This document shows, piece by piece, positions 1 through 11,630 of a stretch of DNA of 64,000 nt. The notes beneath the pieces were generated by a model. That model did not search any database, had not been told where the DNA came from, and saw only the letters and a program-made list of their open reading frames with translations. Each line of letters starts with the position of its first letter. The stretch's first letter is position 1. The DNA comes from Hemileia vastatrix (lineage: Eukaryota > Basidiomycota > Pucciniomycetes > Pucciniales > Zaghouaniaceae). The translations under genes were made by a program, and so were the position numbers. Where the stretch lies: assembly GCA_030280995.1 (NCBI GenBank), contig JASXTE010000016.1, forward strand, positions 12,105,001-12,169,000, read 5' to 3'.

Positions 1-931
1 ACTTACTCTTACCTTTTCTATAAAGCTCACTACATCAAGTTAACCTATCACACATTGATCCTTCTCTTGTCATACACCTATTAAAGAGGGCTCAAAAACA
101 TTAAAACTTAAGAGAGGTGGTAGATTAAAGTTAATACTGAGATAAGACCAATAATGAATGCAAAGAACATTAAAATGAGACATTAACTAAGACTGACTTT
201 ATTGGGCCTAACCACTGTAAGGGGTCCCAACTATAAGAGACTAACAAGTACCTATATTACAAAATAAGTTGTCCAATGGGAATCACTCCACAGCATACTT
301 ACCCCATAAAATCCCCTCTTCCACCTCTTACAATGCATGGCACCCATAGCACTCCTCCTCCTCCTCACCTCTCAACCAAACCCTAACCCAACCTTACCCT
401 ACTAACCACCACAACCAGCCAACCTAATCAACCCTACCACCTTAACTCTCTCAAACACACACTCACTCACACACATCATCATCCTCTCTTGACCAATAAA
501 CCAACCACCTATTAAGCCATCCATCCATTCAATCAATCAATCAATCAATTAACCCAAAAAAATGAAAATGGGGAAATTGAATTGAAGAAGCATACACAAC
601 ACAACACAACACAACTTAATACCACACAAACTCCAAAAAAAAAAAACGAAAGAAAAAGAAAGAAAAAGAAAACAACACAACAAATAACCCCCCCCCCAAA
701 AAAAAAAAAAAAAAAATTCCCTCCTCACATCTATCCACTCCACCTACTCCATACCACTCACCCACACATATAAATATACACATGCAAGCATATATATATA
801 TATTTATAAATAAATATTGAACCTTTTTCATCTCTTCCTTCTCATTGTAACTTTTCCACCTCCCTCTTTTCCTACCCCTTGTTATTCTCTTCCTCCTTTA
901 CTCATAACCACTCTTTTCCCACCTTCCATTT
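1..931. other. Non-coding flank downstream of UBR1
   Basis: No convincing gene is seen. The stretch is rich in C and A (301-520), has a short CAAT tandem near 528-549, poly-C/poly-A runs around 690-717 and a TA-rich tract near 790. Short reading frames here are low-complexity translations of these runs. It should contain the 3' UTR and terminator of UBR1, which is transcribed leftward and stops at 932, but no distinct signal can be assigned. Confidence 0.6.
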
Positions 932-3703
932 TCAAAAAGTAACCCACCCCCCAGCATCAGTTCCAGCATCCTGTTTTCGAGCAACAAGAGTCGGAACCCC
1001 ATGTGTCAACCAAATCTTCCGAATCTCATCCCATCGTACTCTATGTAAATACTGTGGTCGACCTCGTCTACGTATCATTTTTATCATATTTATTTAAAAA
1101 TAATAACAAAACATGAAACAAAATAAAATCAAGTTAATAAAGTTTATCATAAAAACCATCTATAACAACCCTCCATCATTCATAGATGAAGGGAATAAAT
1201 TTAAAGATATATATATCACGCAATATAATCATCAGACTTACTTTAATCCCATATCTGATTCACCATGATCATCTAAATAAGGAGCTGGAACAAACGTTCC
1301 ATTTTTCGTAGCTAAATAAATAATCGAACATTTCTTAATAGAAAGATAGATTCCAATTGACGCCCCACATCTGATTCAATATATATATATAATTTAAAAA
1401 TAAAAAATAAAAAACATCAGCTCAACTACCCTTCCTTCAACACACAAACATAGAGACACCATCACAACCACAAAAAAAAAAAAAAAAAAAGGAATAGAAT
1501 AGAATATCAAGCCACAATAGAACAAAAACCAACTCACGTCCACATATGAACATTACACTCCCCTTGTTCAGGTTCCTCACCCACATTTCTATTAGTACAA
1601 CAAAACGCTTGAACACACACCGTCGCTCCACACAACAAACAAATTGCCGGATCATTAGGTACCGTCTGACATCTCAAACACTTCCTCCTAGCTCCTTCAC
1701 TCAATAACTTATCATACTGATGAGGTAACCCTAAAAGTTCATACACCACCGGATGCTCCAATTTAAAATTCGGATATAACCTAAAATGATGAGAAGAAAG
1801 CCATTGAACTAAATGAGTTCTTTTCAAAAACCGAAACATATGAGAAATCGATGATTGAAGGAGCCCAGAAATAAATGTTAAATCCGATAAATTTCGAGAA
1901 GAAGAAGATGATGATGATGAAGAAGAAGAGGGATCCATAATTTGAGATTCATTAATTGCATAAATCGGTAAGATTCCCAACTGTCGAATTAAACGTTCAT
2001 ACTCAAGTGGCAACCCAGCCGATAGCAACCACCGTTTCTCTTCCTCATTTCTCCTCCTAGATGGTATTTTCGTAAGAATACCTTGAAGTATCGTCACTCG
2101 CCTTAAAAAAGGCAAACTATACATCGTCATCAGTTTGCCAAAGATATAATCATCCAACCCTAACATTTGAGCGCATTTTTGTTCAACATCTTCTGATAAG
2201 ACATGTTTAAAAAAACCTTTCATAGTGTGTCCATGGTTCTTCAAAGCATTCATGCCTTCCACCGATTCATGTCGTCCATGATGATCGTCTTGATTTTCCC
2301 ACCACTCAAGAGGAAAGACAGAGACATATAACATTAAACCGAAAAACACTCGTGTAAGTTCAAGATGATAACAAATCTTGAGTACATATTGAAATTGGTG
2401 GGGACAGATAGCAGCGCAATAAATCATTAAGCTCAAAGGATCCTGTAAGGTAACGGGAAAGGACTCTTTCCAATTGAGCTTATCAGCGGTAGCTTGTAGA
2501 GTTGGATTCCTGGTTAAGATACGAATGAGATGGGCACTAGCATAATCCTTAGCATTTTTGTAACCAGAGTAATATTGTAAGAGTTGTGCGAGAACGCATA
2601 GTAAACTACGTAACAAGTCTCGATGAGTGTCAGATAAGACAAACATAATTCCAGCGCTACTTTCAGCAGAAGAAGGCGCTACACCCCGGTGGGAAATCTC
2701 TAAGCAAGATATTGTGTAGCCTACTAAATCTTTAAGCATATTCGGAGGCACCGGTTCTTTGTCTTTGAAGATTTCACTCCCTAAGCCTGCGACGACGAGG
2801 TTGAACCTTGATAGGACATTTTGCTGATCAGAAGTTAATCCTATTGCAGGTGAACTTGTAATCGGGATATCCAGATCTTCGCGATCTAAAGCCCAAGCCG
2901 TGACTTCGGATTTGGAACTTGTCCCCAATACTCGATCGTAATTAGCCTTGCCATCTTCATTCTTAATTTTAGATTCCATAGTATTCATACACATTTTGGC
3001 CCAATCAATTAAAGATTGGTGGTCGCCTGAAAGATCCCTGCTTTTATATTTATTGAATTGATTCATGGCTGGCAGAAAAATATTGCCGATACTTTTGCAC
3101 AAAGGACAGAGATATTCACACCTTTCAATATCCTCTGGATGATTTCGAGTCACTTGAATCTGATGACGAGTCTCAATGGAGTGATAATAAGTTTCAAAAC
3201 AAGCTAAATGCATGTGATGACCACAAGCTGAAGCGTAAAGTCCTGATGCTGAATTTCTCAAAGTTGGAAACCCCTTGAGGGTCCACTCAGGTTCAATATC
3301 ACCTTGCAGAGAAGACATTTCGGATCGAGATGAAGGTGTGATAACAGTTCTACCCAATTGGCCTGCTTTGCGAGTATTTCCGTCAAAATGATTTGAAGAC
3401 TCAATGACTTCTTCTAACCAATCAGATTTGTATCCTGAAGTTTCAAAAGGAGTACGTCTAATAAGCCTACTGGATTGGATGAACCCCAAAGCACCAAAAC
3501 ATTCAGAATCCACCAAGTCTTCTTGACAAACAATACAGCTACCATAAACTTTATGGGTATCTGTTTCTTCATCAGAGTAAATTGTATCTTGAAGGCTTCC
3601 ATCAATCATAACAGCATCATCATCACCATCATTATCGTCAACAACCATATATGGTTTCAATCCAAGTGCCTTATCATCTTCATCATCCTCATCCTCATCC
3701 TCC

Positions 3704-3761
<58 letters not shown>

Positions 3762-6700
3762 TATCGTCAAGATCATTTTGTGATAAAAATGCTTTCTGAG
3801 CAGCAGCAAATTGATTCATGATAGCTGCTTGTCTTGCTTTTGCGGCTTCTTTTTTCAATTCTTCTGCTTGAGCAGCCTGATTGGCTATTGCTTCAGCTGG
3901 TTCAGTCGTAGTCGTTCTTTTCATCCCAAGTTTTTCATTTAACCGATCCAAACACCAAGTCACTTTTCTTTTGACGCTTTTCATGGCCGGTTCTCCTTCA
4001 ACTGCTTCAAGCATCATAGCCAGGCTCATGGAGTGAGAATGAGCACCTTTAAGTGGTAATTTGATAGTAGCAAGCATATTAGCGAACGTTAATGGCTGCT
4101 CGATTAATCCAAGCATGATAAGATGGATCGCTTGATCTGCCAAATATTCAGAGTAACCTTTCAATGTAGGATTCACTCTAGCTAAAGCATAAAAGAGTAT
4201 TTGAAGAAAGACTTCAGAGTTAAATGTTTGAGTGAGAGATACAAAAGGTCCAAAAGCTACATTGAGACGTTTAGGTAAAAGAATCGGATCTTCTTGTCCA
4301 GTTGACTTTTTCAAATAATCTAAAACAATTTGTTCTGATTCTTCACGTTGATTACGACCAAATCGACAATAATATGGATCGACTTCCAATAAACATTCAG
4401 GTTTCAAAGTGAAGATTCCTACATCATTTACACCCATCGGTTGACGGAACGTAGCAACCGATCTGAGAACTTGCTCTGCTGTGAAGTCTTGCATATAACG
4501 ATCTGGGATTCGTTTGATGATATCTGAATATGATAGAGGACCTAAACATAGAGCATGAATAATTTCCCTTCTTAAATAATGTTCATTTCCACAATTTGAT
4601 ACTCCGGAAGGCTCGGATAACAAAACAATTAATAAGTGTAACAATTCTTCTAACATGGCTATCATTTGATTGGGCTCAAATACTCTTTCAGTCAATGGTT
4701 CACCGTTACACCACTGTCTTAATCCAAATCGATCAATGATAGCCACTAAGACATGATTAGGATCTTTGGATGCCAGTAAAACTTGCAGATGGAAAATATC
4801 TTGATCATAAGTAGTTTCCCTCAAGCTATATTCGCGATAATGAAGCTGCTGAGCACGAATTCCAAAACCATTTCTAACCCAAAGACCAGATCTAATTTGA
4901 GCTAAAAGTGATACAACTATATATATATAAATACCAAAAAATACAAATAAAAAAAATTAAAAATTAAAAAAAAAAAAAAAAATTAAACATTGAGAATAAT
5001 AAGTAACTTTCGAAGAAAACAAAATATCAATCATATAACAAAGTACACGTACTTCGAATAACATTTTCAGAAGCAATTAAGGCTCCTAAATCATCATTTT
5101 TCTGATTAAATAAATCCGAAATACCAAATACTCCCAAATGGCTCAACACTGTGAAATCAACACGATGAACGTTTCTAAAAATTTCAGCCAAAAGCCAATT
5201 GAGTGGATGATGGAAACTGACAGGATCCCGATCAGTTCTACTGTCTATTAGACGATAAGTGGTTTTAGGATGTGATGAAGAAGAAGAAGAAGAAGAAGAA
5301 GAGGAAGATTGGAAAGCGCCAAATTCAACTTCGTGAGAAGGTAAAGAAACTGAAGCCGATAAATAACCAACAATAGTTGCTGCCGCAGTGACAAACTCAT
5401 AGCTGTTGGCTTTGGAGTAACATTCACCAAAATATTTGCAAAGTTTGGCAAGTTGAATCGTTAAATTAAAGGCTGTGACCCAAGAATCAGATTCAAATTC
5501 AACATGCATGTTCACAGCTCTTTTAGTTGGGTTCATGTTAGTAAAAAGATCCAAAAATCTAATCAAATGAAGCAGATAGTCTTTATTTCGACAGATTGCA
5601 ATCTGAACACCTGGAGAACTAAGGACAAGATTTAATTCATGGAATAAATGATAGTAGCGTTTATGACGAAAACTGGATCCATCAGGATCGATCTTAGTTT
5701 GACTATAATCAGGTGGAAAAACAATGCGACGGAACTCTGAACTTGAAGCACCATGGGGTAACAATTGCTGGGTGAAAAATGAGAACAATAAATCAATAAT
5801 AGTGTTGAGGAAACCATAATCTTTGACGAGGACCACAATGACACTTGGAACGGTAACAATCTGTAGGCTGAATAATAAAATGTTATGTTCAGGCTCCCGA
5901 TCGACCAAAAGGTTATACTCAATAAGCTGAGGAAAGACTGAAGTAAATATGATTCCTAGCTGAAGTTTCACTTCTTGGCCAAGGCCTAAAAGGGAAATGT
6001 AGAGCATTTTGAGCCGATCTCTGGCATCTTTCCACAATTTGACGTCATTCAATAAGAATTGTGCAAACCGAGTTTGATTGGGGTTAGAAGAAGGATTTTC
6101 GCCAGTCAAATCGATGACTTCACACAGAGAATTGGTGATGATTGACTTGATCCAATTTTCATCTTCTGGAGTAGTATCATAAATTCTGCACGATGCAATA
6201 TCAATTAAGAAATCAATAATGATATCCGCCACCTGTTCACAAAAAACATCATGCGCCGTTCTGACAGTGACTGTCAGATCAATCATAGCCAGTTTTCTTG
6301 CGGTATTATAAAGCTGGTTACGATCATGTGACACTTGAATCAAATCACGACCCTGAAATGTAAAAATAAATAAATAAATAAAAATAAAAAAGTCAAAAGA
6401 AGATTAGCATGTCATTTTGAAGAAAAAAAAAAAAAAAAAAAAAAAAAAGGTTTGATAGATAAAAAAAATATAATCATAATAAATCAAGCACTCATCCTAC
6501 CTTGGTATCAACTCTTTGGGCAGCAGCAAGAGCATCATCTTTGGAGGATCCGATAGCAGAACGAATCTGCTCAATGACTTCAGCATAACTATGTTTTTCA
6601 TCATTCCACAAGATCACGACCCAAGGACCTCGACCTTGGGGAGTAGGATAAGACATCATTTGACTTGCCCACTTTGTCCAAGGTGGAACCAGGCTATGAT

Positions 6701-7979
6701 TGTCTTTGAATTCATGATCAGGTGAAAATTGAAAAGAAAGATCTGATTCTGGATTAGGGGCATGGGTGATAGGGGTTTTATGAGCTCTAGTGAGCCCAAG
6801 AGACTGAGAAGAAACCTCGGAGGACACGGATGCGGAAGCCGGATCGACACTTTTGCCTTTTCCTTTATCAGTCATACCACCCCAAAAGGTCCTGTTTCGG
6901 TTGGATGATGAAGCGGAAAGTGGACGGATGGGTAACCAGGAATGAAAGGCGGATGAAGAGGGTTGAGGGGGAGCAAAAGAGCCGGGATTTGAATGAAAAG
7001 TAGGATAAAAGCGGGATTGGAGGGGATCGAGATTCATTTGAGTTTGTTGCCTAGCCATTTCGACATGACGAACCATTTCTTGAAAAGAAGCTTCTTCCGG
7101 ACGAGTGAGTAATGAAGCAATGGTCTCGGGAGAAGGAGGAGGTTTCATCTCTTCTGGACTGCGACTAAATGTCAACAGTAAGAAATCAAGAGCAATGATG
7201 ACGATCTGTTGAATGGCCTTTTTGAGTTCATCATCAAAAGGAGTTAGAGGAGGATGAGAATCAGATGAAGGGTTGAGGGATTGTTCGAGTTCACGTTGGA
7301 GGATCTCTTGCTCGGAAAGAGGAGCATGATAACGACAATTGATTTGTTTTTTCCAAGCCTCTTCATCACCACAATCACAGCAGCCACAACCGGTGGTATG
7401 AATGGAATAAGTGACATCATGACCAATATGATCAGAAGCTAAATAGCAGTGGGTGCACAAGGCACAAGTGGGGTCGATTCCACAATCACTGCAACGAAAA
7501 TAAAGAACAAGGGGTGAGTTAAGAGAGAGATAGATGGAAAAGAACAGAGCAGCCTACCTACAATGGTACACACCCTCACCCTTTTGAAAGACATGACCAC
7601 AAGGTTTACCTCTCCTGTTTTCCTTGTATTCAGGCTGACCATCCTCGGACTGAAATTTAGCCAGAGAGAACTCTGCGTCAATGGTAGGTAAGATAGCGAA
7701 TGAATTAGAAGGAAGATGAGGAGGAGGATCATAAAGGGGTAAGAAAGCAGATTTTGGAAGGAAACGAGTAGCCCATCTAGGATCAGCGACGAAATGGTAG
7801 AGAGCGTTGCGAATGCCAGTAGCCGCCTGAGGACACAGAGCCAGACTGAAAGTGGTAAGAGGGGAAGGACGAGCAGCAGCCAGCTGGTCCACATGGGAGA
7901 GAAAGAGATCGAAGGACTGGTGTGGAGAAGTGGATGAGGGCGTGTTGGGGCTGAACTTGGAGTGGTGGGACTGGGCCAT
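932..7979 (-). CDS. UBR1: UBR1-type N-recognin, RING E3 ubiquitin ligase (six exons)
   Basis: Predicted E3 ligase of the N-degron pathway: it binds destabilising N-termini and, with an E2, polyubiquitinates the protein for proteasomal degradation in cytosol and nucleus. Exons read by eye: 7979-7558, 7488-6501, 6352-5053, 4901-1538, 1370-1242 and 1067-932. All phases join and give about 2112 residues, usual for fungal UBR1. Seen in order: UBR box (about residues 125-195, Cys127, Cys140, Cys143, CDCGDEEAW), ClpS-like region (from about 429, VVILWNDEKHSY), a long helical body, an Asp run (about 1284-1304), an interrupted RING-H2 (CIVC from Cys1359, CGHHMHLAC, CPLC), and the C-terminal autoinhibitory-type domain ending RGRPQYL and GGWVTF. 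Introns are 69, 148, 151, 167 and 174 bp, some with long T runs. Start chosen at 7979; an in-frame ATG at 8129 would add 50 residues, including a repetitive hydrophobic LTV stretch that is unlikely in a cytosolic ligase. Ser runs come from in-frame microsatellites. Confidence 0.92.
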
Positions 7980-8714
7980 GAGGACGGTCAGGACGGTCAG
8001 GATGGTCAGGACGGTCAGGACGGTGAGGAAGATTTGAGCGGACTTGGCTTTCTGGCTGCCGAGACGCTTTCGCTCCCCATGTTTCATTCCGCTGGAGACG
8101 TTAGAATGTCTTCTTGGACCACTCTTCATACAATCTTTTCCATCGACCGAAACTACGGCTATTGATCATCTTCTGAACGGTCTGTTGTCTCTCTAATTAT
8201 ATATCTGCCTTACAATCTTATAGTGGGTAGAACCTTTGATGTCATACTCCTTTCACTATTCAATGACTTTTAAAAGGACTAATCAATTGCATTGTAAATT
8301 CAATCCGTTATACATTATTTATTTGAATCATAAAGATGAAAGATAACAAGACCAAAAAAACCCTCCTTTTACACCCAATATTTCCTTCCAATGACTCCCT
8401 TGATTGACCAGTCCTCTACACAGCTAATCACACCTCATTCTAGCTAATACATCTGTCCAACAACATAATAGATGACTAAAATGGGAAATAATAACACTGA
8501 TGATTACTCAATAATATTATGGCGGACTCACAGTACAAATGATGGGGCTAATCATGACAATACATTCAAAAATAACCAATCTAATTTAGGTCAATTTATT
8601 AAGCATGGTAGTGAATTAAATGCACCAAGCTTGAGGTGATTAATGAAATTAGTCCATATGTATTATTGCTGCTGGTGATGTTTATGTATATGTTATCTTT
8701 ATTCCCAATAGATC
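7980..8714. promoter_or_regulatory. Upstream region of UBR1 with a GGACGGTCA minisatellite
   Basis: Starts with about five tandem copies of a 9-10 bp GGACGGTCA unit (7982-8029) directly before the chosen UBR1 ATG. The rest (8165-8714) is AT-rich, without a TATA box I would trust and without a gene. The right-hand part, ending at 8714, may be the remainder of the copia 3' LTR whose other part is at 10677-10756, because the family-C solo LTR starts at 8715 with a near-perfect target duplication; its left border cannot be placed. Confidence 0.45.
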
Positions 8715-10676
8715 TGTCAGCCAGGCTACTAGACTTACCCAGTAAAATAATTAATTATCTTACTGAGGTGAAGCCACGCCTTTTAAATCCTTATTAATAA
8801 TTAATTACTTATTAACTACTTATGTATTACTTACAACTAACTAGCTAAGTACACTAAGTAATGTAGATAATTAATAAAAATAAGTACTTGTCCCATATAT
8901 ATTTTTACTCCCAAACACCGTGCTCAATAATACAGATGAGATGGGAATAAAAATTAGTATAAAAGAATATGTAAAATTATAAAAAGAAAAAAAATACTTT
9001 TTCAAATTCCTTTATTTAGATTTTATTGATTCAATATTTCAAATCAAATGTTCTTGCACTAAAATGTGACGGACCAAAGGGTTCAGAGTTTTATTTCAAA
9101 TAAAATAAATACTTTTATTTACACACTATTTAGTCTTACTCTTATTATTTCACATACTCTCTGTCGGTCAGTCGTCTAGAAGAAGGTAAGAAAAATAGGA
9201 GAAAAGGAGGAGAGAAGGAGGAGGACAAGGGAAAATAAAAGAAATAAATTACAATAATATATATTTAATTTATTTGAGAGGGAAACAACGGTGACCAACT
9301 TTGAGAGGTGACAAAAACTTAGAATTTATTAATAATAATATTATTCAATGTAAGGGTTCTGCGCGGCAAACACTTTTAATTACTATCAGACTTAAAGCAA
9401 CCTTTAATTTGTTATATAGACTTTTAATTAGAATTGTATTACTAATAAAAAAAATATAAACGTAGTAAAATAGTATTTAATTTGTTGAGTGTATAATAAG
9501 TGATGAGGCTACAGGGGATTATCCAAGGCCCTTTTATAGGCAATGGGTCCTCTGAAGCGCTACTATCTTTGTAAATACAATGATTAGAATGGAATAAAAC
9601 AAATATATCAAAAGAGTAAATGAAACATAACAATATAGAGAAAAACATGAAACAAATAATTAAAACCCCAATTAAGAATCCAATTTCCCCGCCATTAATT
9701 CCCAAATCAGTAAGTGACAATAGTGAATAACTAAACAAGATTGGAAACATAGGAACTATGAGAAACATAATTCCAAACAGATGGTACATTCTGATTAAAG
9801 GACATTTTAAGTGAAACAAAAAATAATTTGACGCAACAAAACAAGCAATTAATCTCAATTTAGTCCAAATTAATTTATTTGTTTTTTCTAACACAATTAA
9901 GGGTCAAAAGAAGCGTCCTTAATTATTGTTTAGTATCATATGAGAGGTATTATTTAATATATAAATTTAAGTAATTAATTTAAATATATTATAAATCAAT
10001 TTTACACTTGTAATTATAATATATGTTTTTTAATTAATTAAATATAAATTTATAATTATTAAATACATAAAAATGCGCCATTATTTGTAGAATATATTAT
10101 ATTATGCTCAATTTAATTGTATATAAAAATATATATAACCAATAAATTTAATGTAACACTTGTATATAATAAAATTCTTATATAATTTCATTATGCAATA
10201 AAATATTAAGTTATATTCATTAAATACAAGTCTTACCCACTCTTTAAGGTTTTATAATTTATATATCATTTACTGGACTCCTGGAATAGCCTGGCTGACA
10301 CTCTCTTTATTTAAGTTTTTTCCTTTCACACTCTTGTACTAGGGGATGGTAATTCTGTGTTTTATTTTCTCACATTTTGCCTATAAAAGGCCTTTCCTTT
10401 TTGTCTTTTTGATTCATTCCTTATTTACTTTACCAATTTTTATAACATATTAGTTAAAACAAATTTATTACTATTCTTTATAATATTAGTAATTACAATA
10501 CTGTGATTCTAATAATATAAATTATAATAATACTTTAAAACACCTCTTAAATTTTGAGTAAAACAATTGAAAAAAGATTAAGAAAATACGTACTTGCTTT
10601 TTGAAAGACCATTAAACCACTTGGAATCCTCGTAGAACCTTTGAATAAATCTTCTAGACTAAGAGACCCCTTGACA
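8715..10676 (+). mobile_element. Family-C solo LTR, split by a second solo LTR
   Basis: It begins TGTCAGCCAGGCTACTAG and ends AGACCCCTTGACA, matching the ends of the element C2 LTRs (36478-37274 and 44236-45020). It keeps the family TATA region, CCTATAAAAGGCC, near 10381. Flanks are agatc (8710-8714) and agatt (10677-10681), an imperfect 5-bp target duplication. The raw length of 1962 bp is far above the 785-814 bp of other family-C LTRs, but removing the insert 9162-10300 and one copy of its 5-bp duplication leaves about 818 bp. No internal element sequence remains, so it is a solo LTR formed by LTR-LTR recombination. Confidence 0.85.
9162..10300 (-). mobile_element. Solo LTR (family D-like) nested in the family-C solo LTR
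   Basis: Flanked by a perfect 5-bp duplication ctctc (9157-9161 and 10301-10305). Its ends are TGTCGG and GGCTGACA on the plus strand, so the LTR reads TGTCAGCCAGGC on the minus strand. The start resembles the element D LTR (TGTCAGCCTAGATATCCC), and its 1139 bp is close to my 1177-bp estimate for that LTR. It contains a 150-codon minus-strand reading frame (9442-9894) that is AT-rich, hydrophobic and unlike any family I know; I do not consider it a gene. Confidence 0.82.
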
Positions 10677-10756
10677 AGATTTCTCATCATGTTCCATGTA
10701 CCATATATATATATACAACTTAGGGTTGCTGCGGCACAGTTGAGTGTAACCTAACA
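10677..10756 (-). mobile_element. Ty1/copia 3' LTR fragment
   Basis: On the minus strand, joining across element A, the copia sequence reads GTTGAGGGGGCGGG (right of A, 19076-19094) followed by TGTTAGGTTACACTCAAC (10756 leftward). This is the expected junction of a polypurine tract with the TG start of a 3' LTR. The LTR piece runs left to 10677, where the family-C solo LTR is inserted. It belongs to the copia pol fragment at 19242-20500. Confidence 0.6.
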
Positions 10757-10761
10757 CCCGC

Positions 10762-11520
10762 TGTCACCGGACGGCCTACGCACAAGGTCGAGGATGTTCC
10801 TGAAAGTGAGATGAGGGATTTAGAAACTTCTTCGAAGCACAGAGAAATGATTCGAAGGTCACTCGAAGTAATCGCTACAGGTTCGAGGTTCGTTCGAGAA
10901 GAATTATAGACTAGTTTCAATGGTAATAGTAATTCTTAAAATCTCACGTAGGGTTGGAAACTCAATAATCAAAGATTTAGGATTTAGAAATGAATATTGA
11001 GAAAATAAAAGAAAGATACAATAACAATGATTTTAACTTTAAAGATTTACCACTATTAATGTAAATACGATTTTATAATTTAATTCTAAGGAATATCGAA
11101 CCAAATACCCAACCCCTTTTATATCCTTTGTTCCTCCTCGCATTGACCTCCCTTCCATTGCACCATTCCCATTCCATTGACCATTACTAACATACACTTA
11201 GACCCTCTTCGCTAAATATCCATCCATGCTCAATTTACCCCTTTTTAATTAATTAACAAAACTTTAATGAAAACTACTACTGTACTATTTCGTTAATCCT
11301 AGTGCTGTGCGTCGCTTATTGAAAAGGACTAAGGTACCCTATTGGGAGATTGACTAATTTAGATTTAGAGTTTAGGCTAGCGCAGTTAAATAGTAAGTAC
11401 ACAAAGGAAAATCGCAGTTGCTATGGAGAATTGCTTTCTGCGCTTCGAGTATAGATTTAGGACTCGATATTATTGATTTAATGAGCTGATTTCGCCTTGA
11501 GTGTCACGTGGCGCGTGACA
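10762..11520 (-). repeat. Element A 3' LTR (759 bp)
   Basis: Near-identical to 18304-19075. It lacks a 13-bp duplication that the other LTR carries after its ATGATTC motif, which explains the whole length difference (759 against 772 bp). It contains the same TATA box (minus strand, 11123-11117) and the same priming motif (11087-11074). Confidence 0.93.
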
Positions 11521-11528
11521 GATGCCCG

Positions 11529-11537
11529 GGTATAAAA
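11529..11537 (+). promoter_or_regulatory. TATA box for the antisense zinc-cluster gene
   Basis: GGGTATAAAAATTG lies about 100 bp before the ATG at 11631 and only about ten bases inside the internal region, next to the LTR. A pyrimidine-rich stretch follows (11565-11627), typical of fungal 5' UTRs. It faces opposite to gag-pol, so the antisense gene appears to have its own promoter, independent of the LTR. Confidence 0.6.
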
Positions 11538-11630
11538 ATTGTGAACTCCGTTGAGCTTGAGCCATCTTCCCACACTAGTTTCCCTTCTTCTAATAATTTT
11601 TTCCTCACTTCTTAATTACTCTTTTTTATA

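Noticed and set aside
374..400. Telomere-like CCCTAACCC
   Set aside because: Only one unit; no tandem array.
549..831. Overlapping small reading frames on both strands
   Set aside because: They translate poly-A, poly-C and AC-rich runs into Lys/Phe/Pro-rich peptides, with no family resemblance.
9442..9894. 150-codon hydrophobic minus-strand frame
   Set aside because: It lies wholly within the nested solo LTR 9162-10300, is AT-driven and has no recognisable domain.
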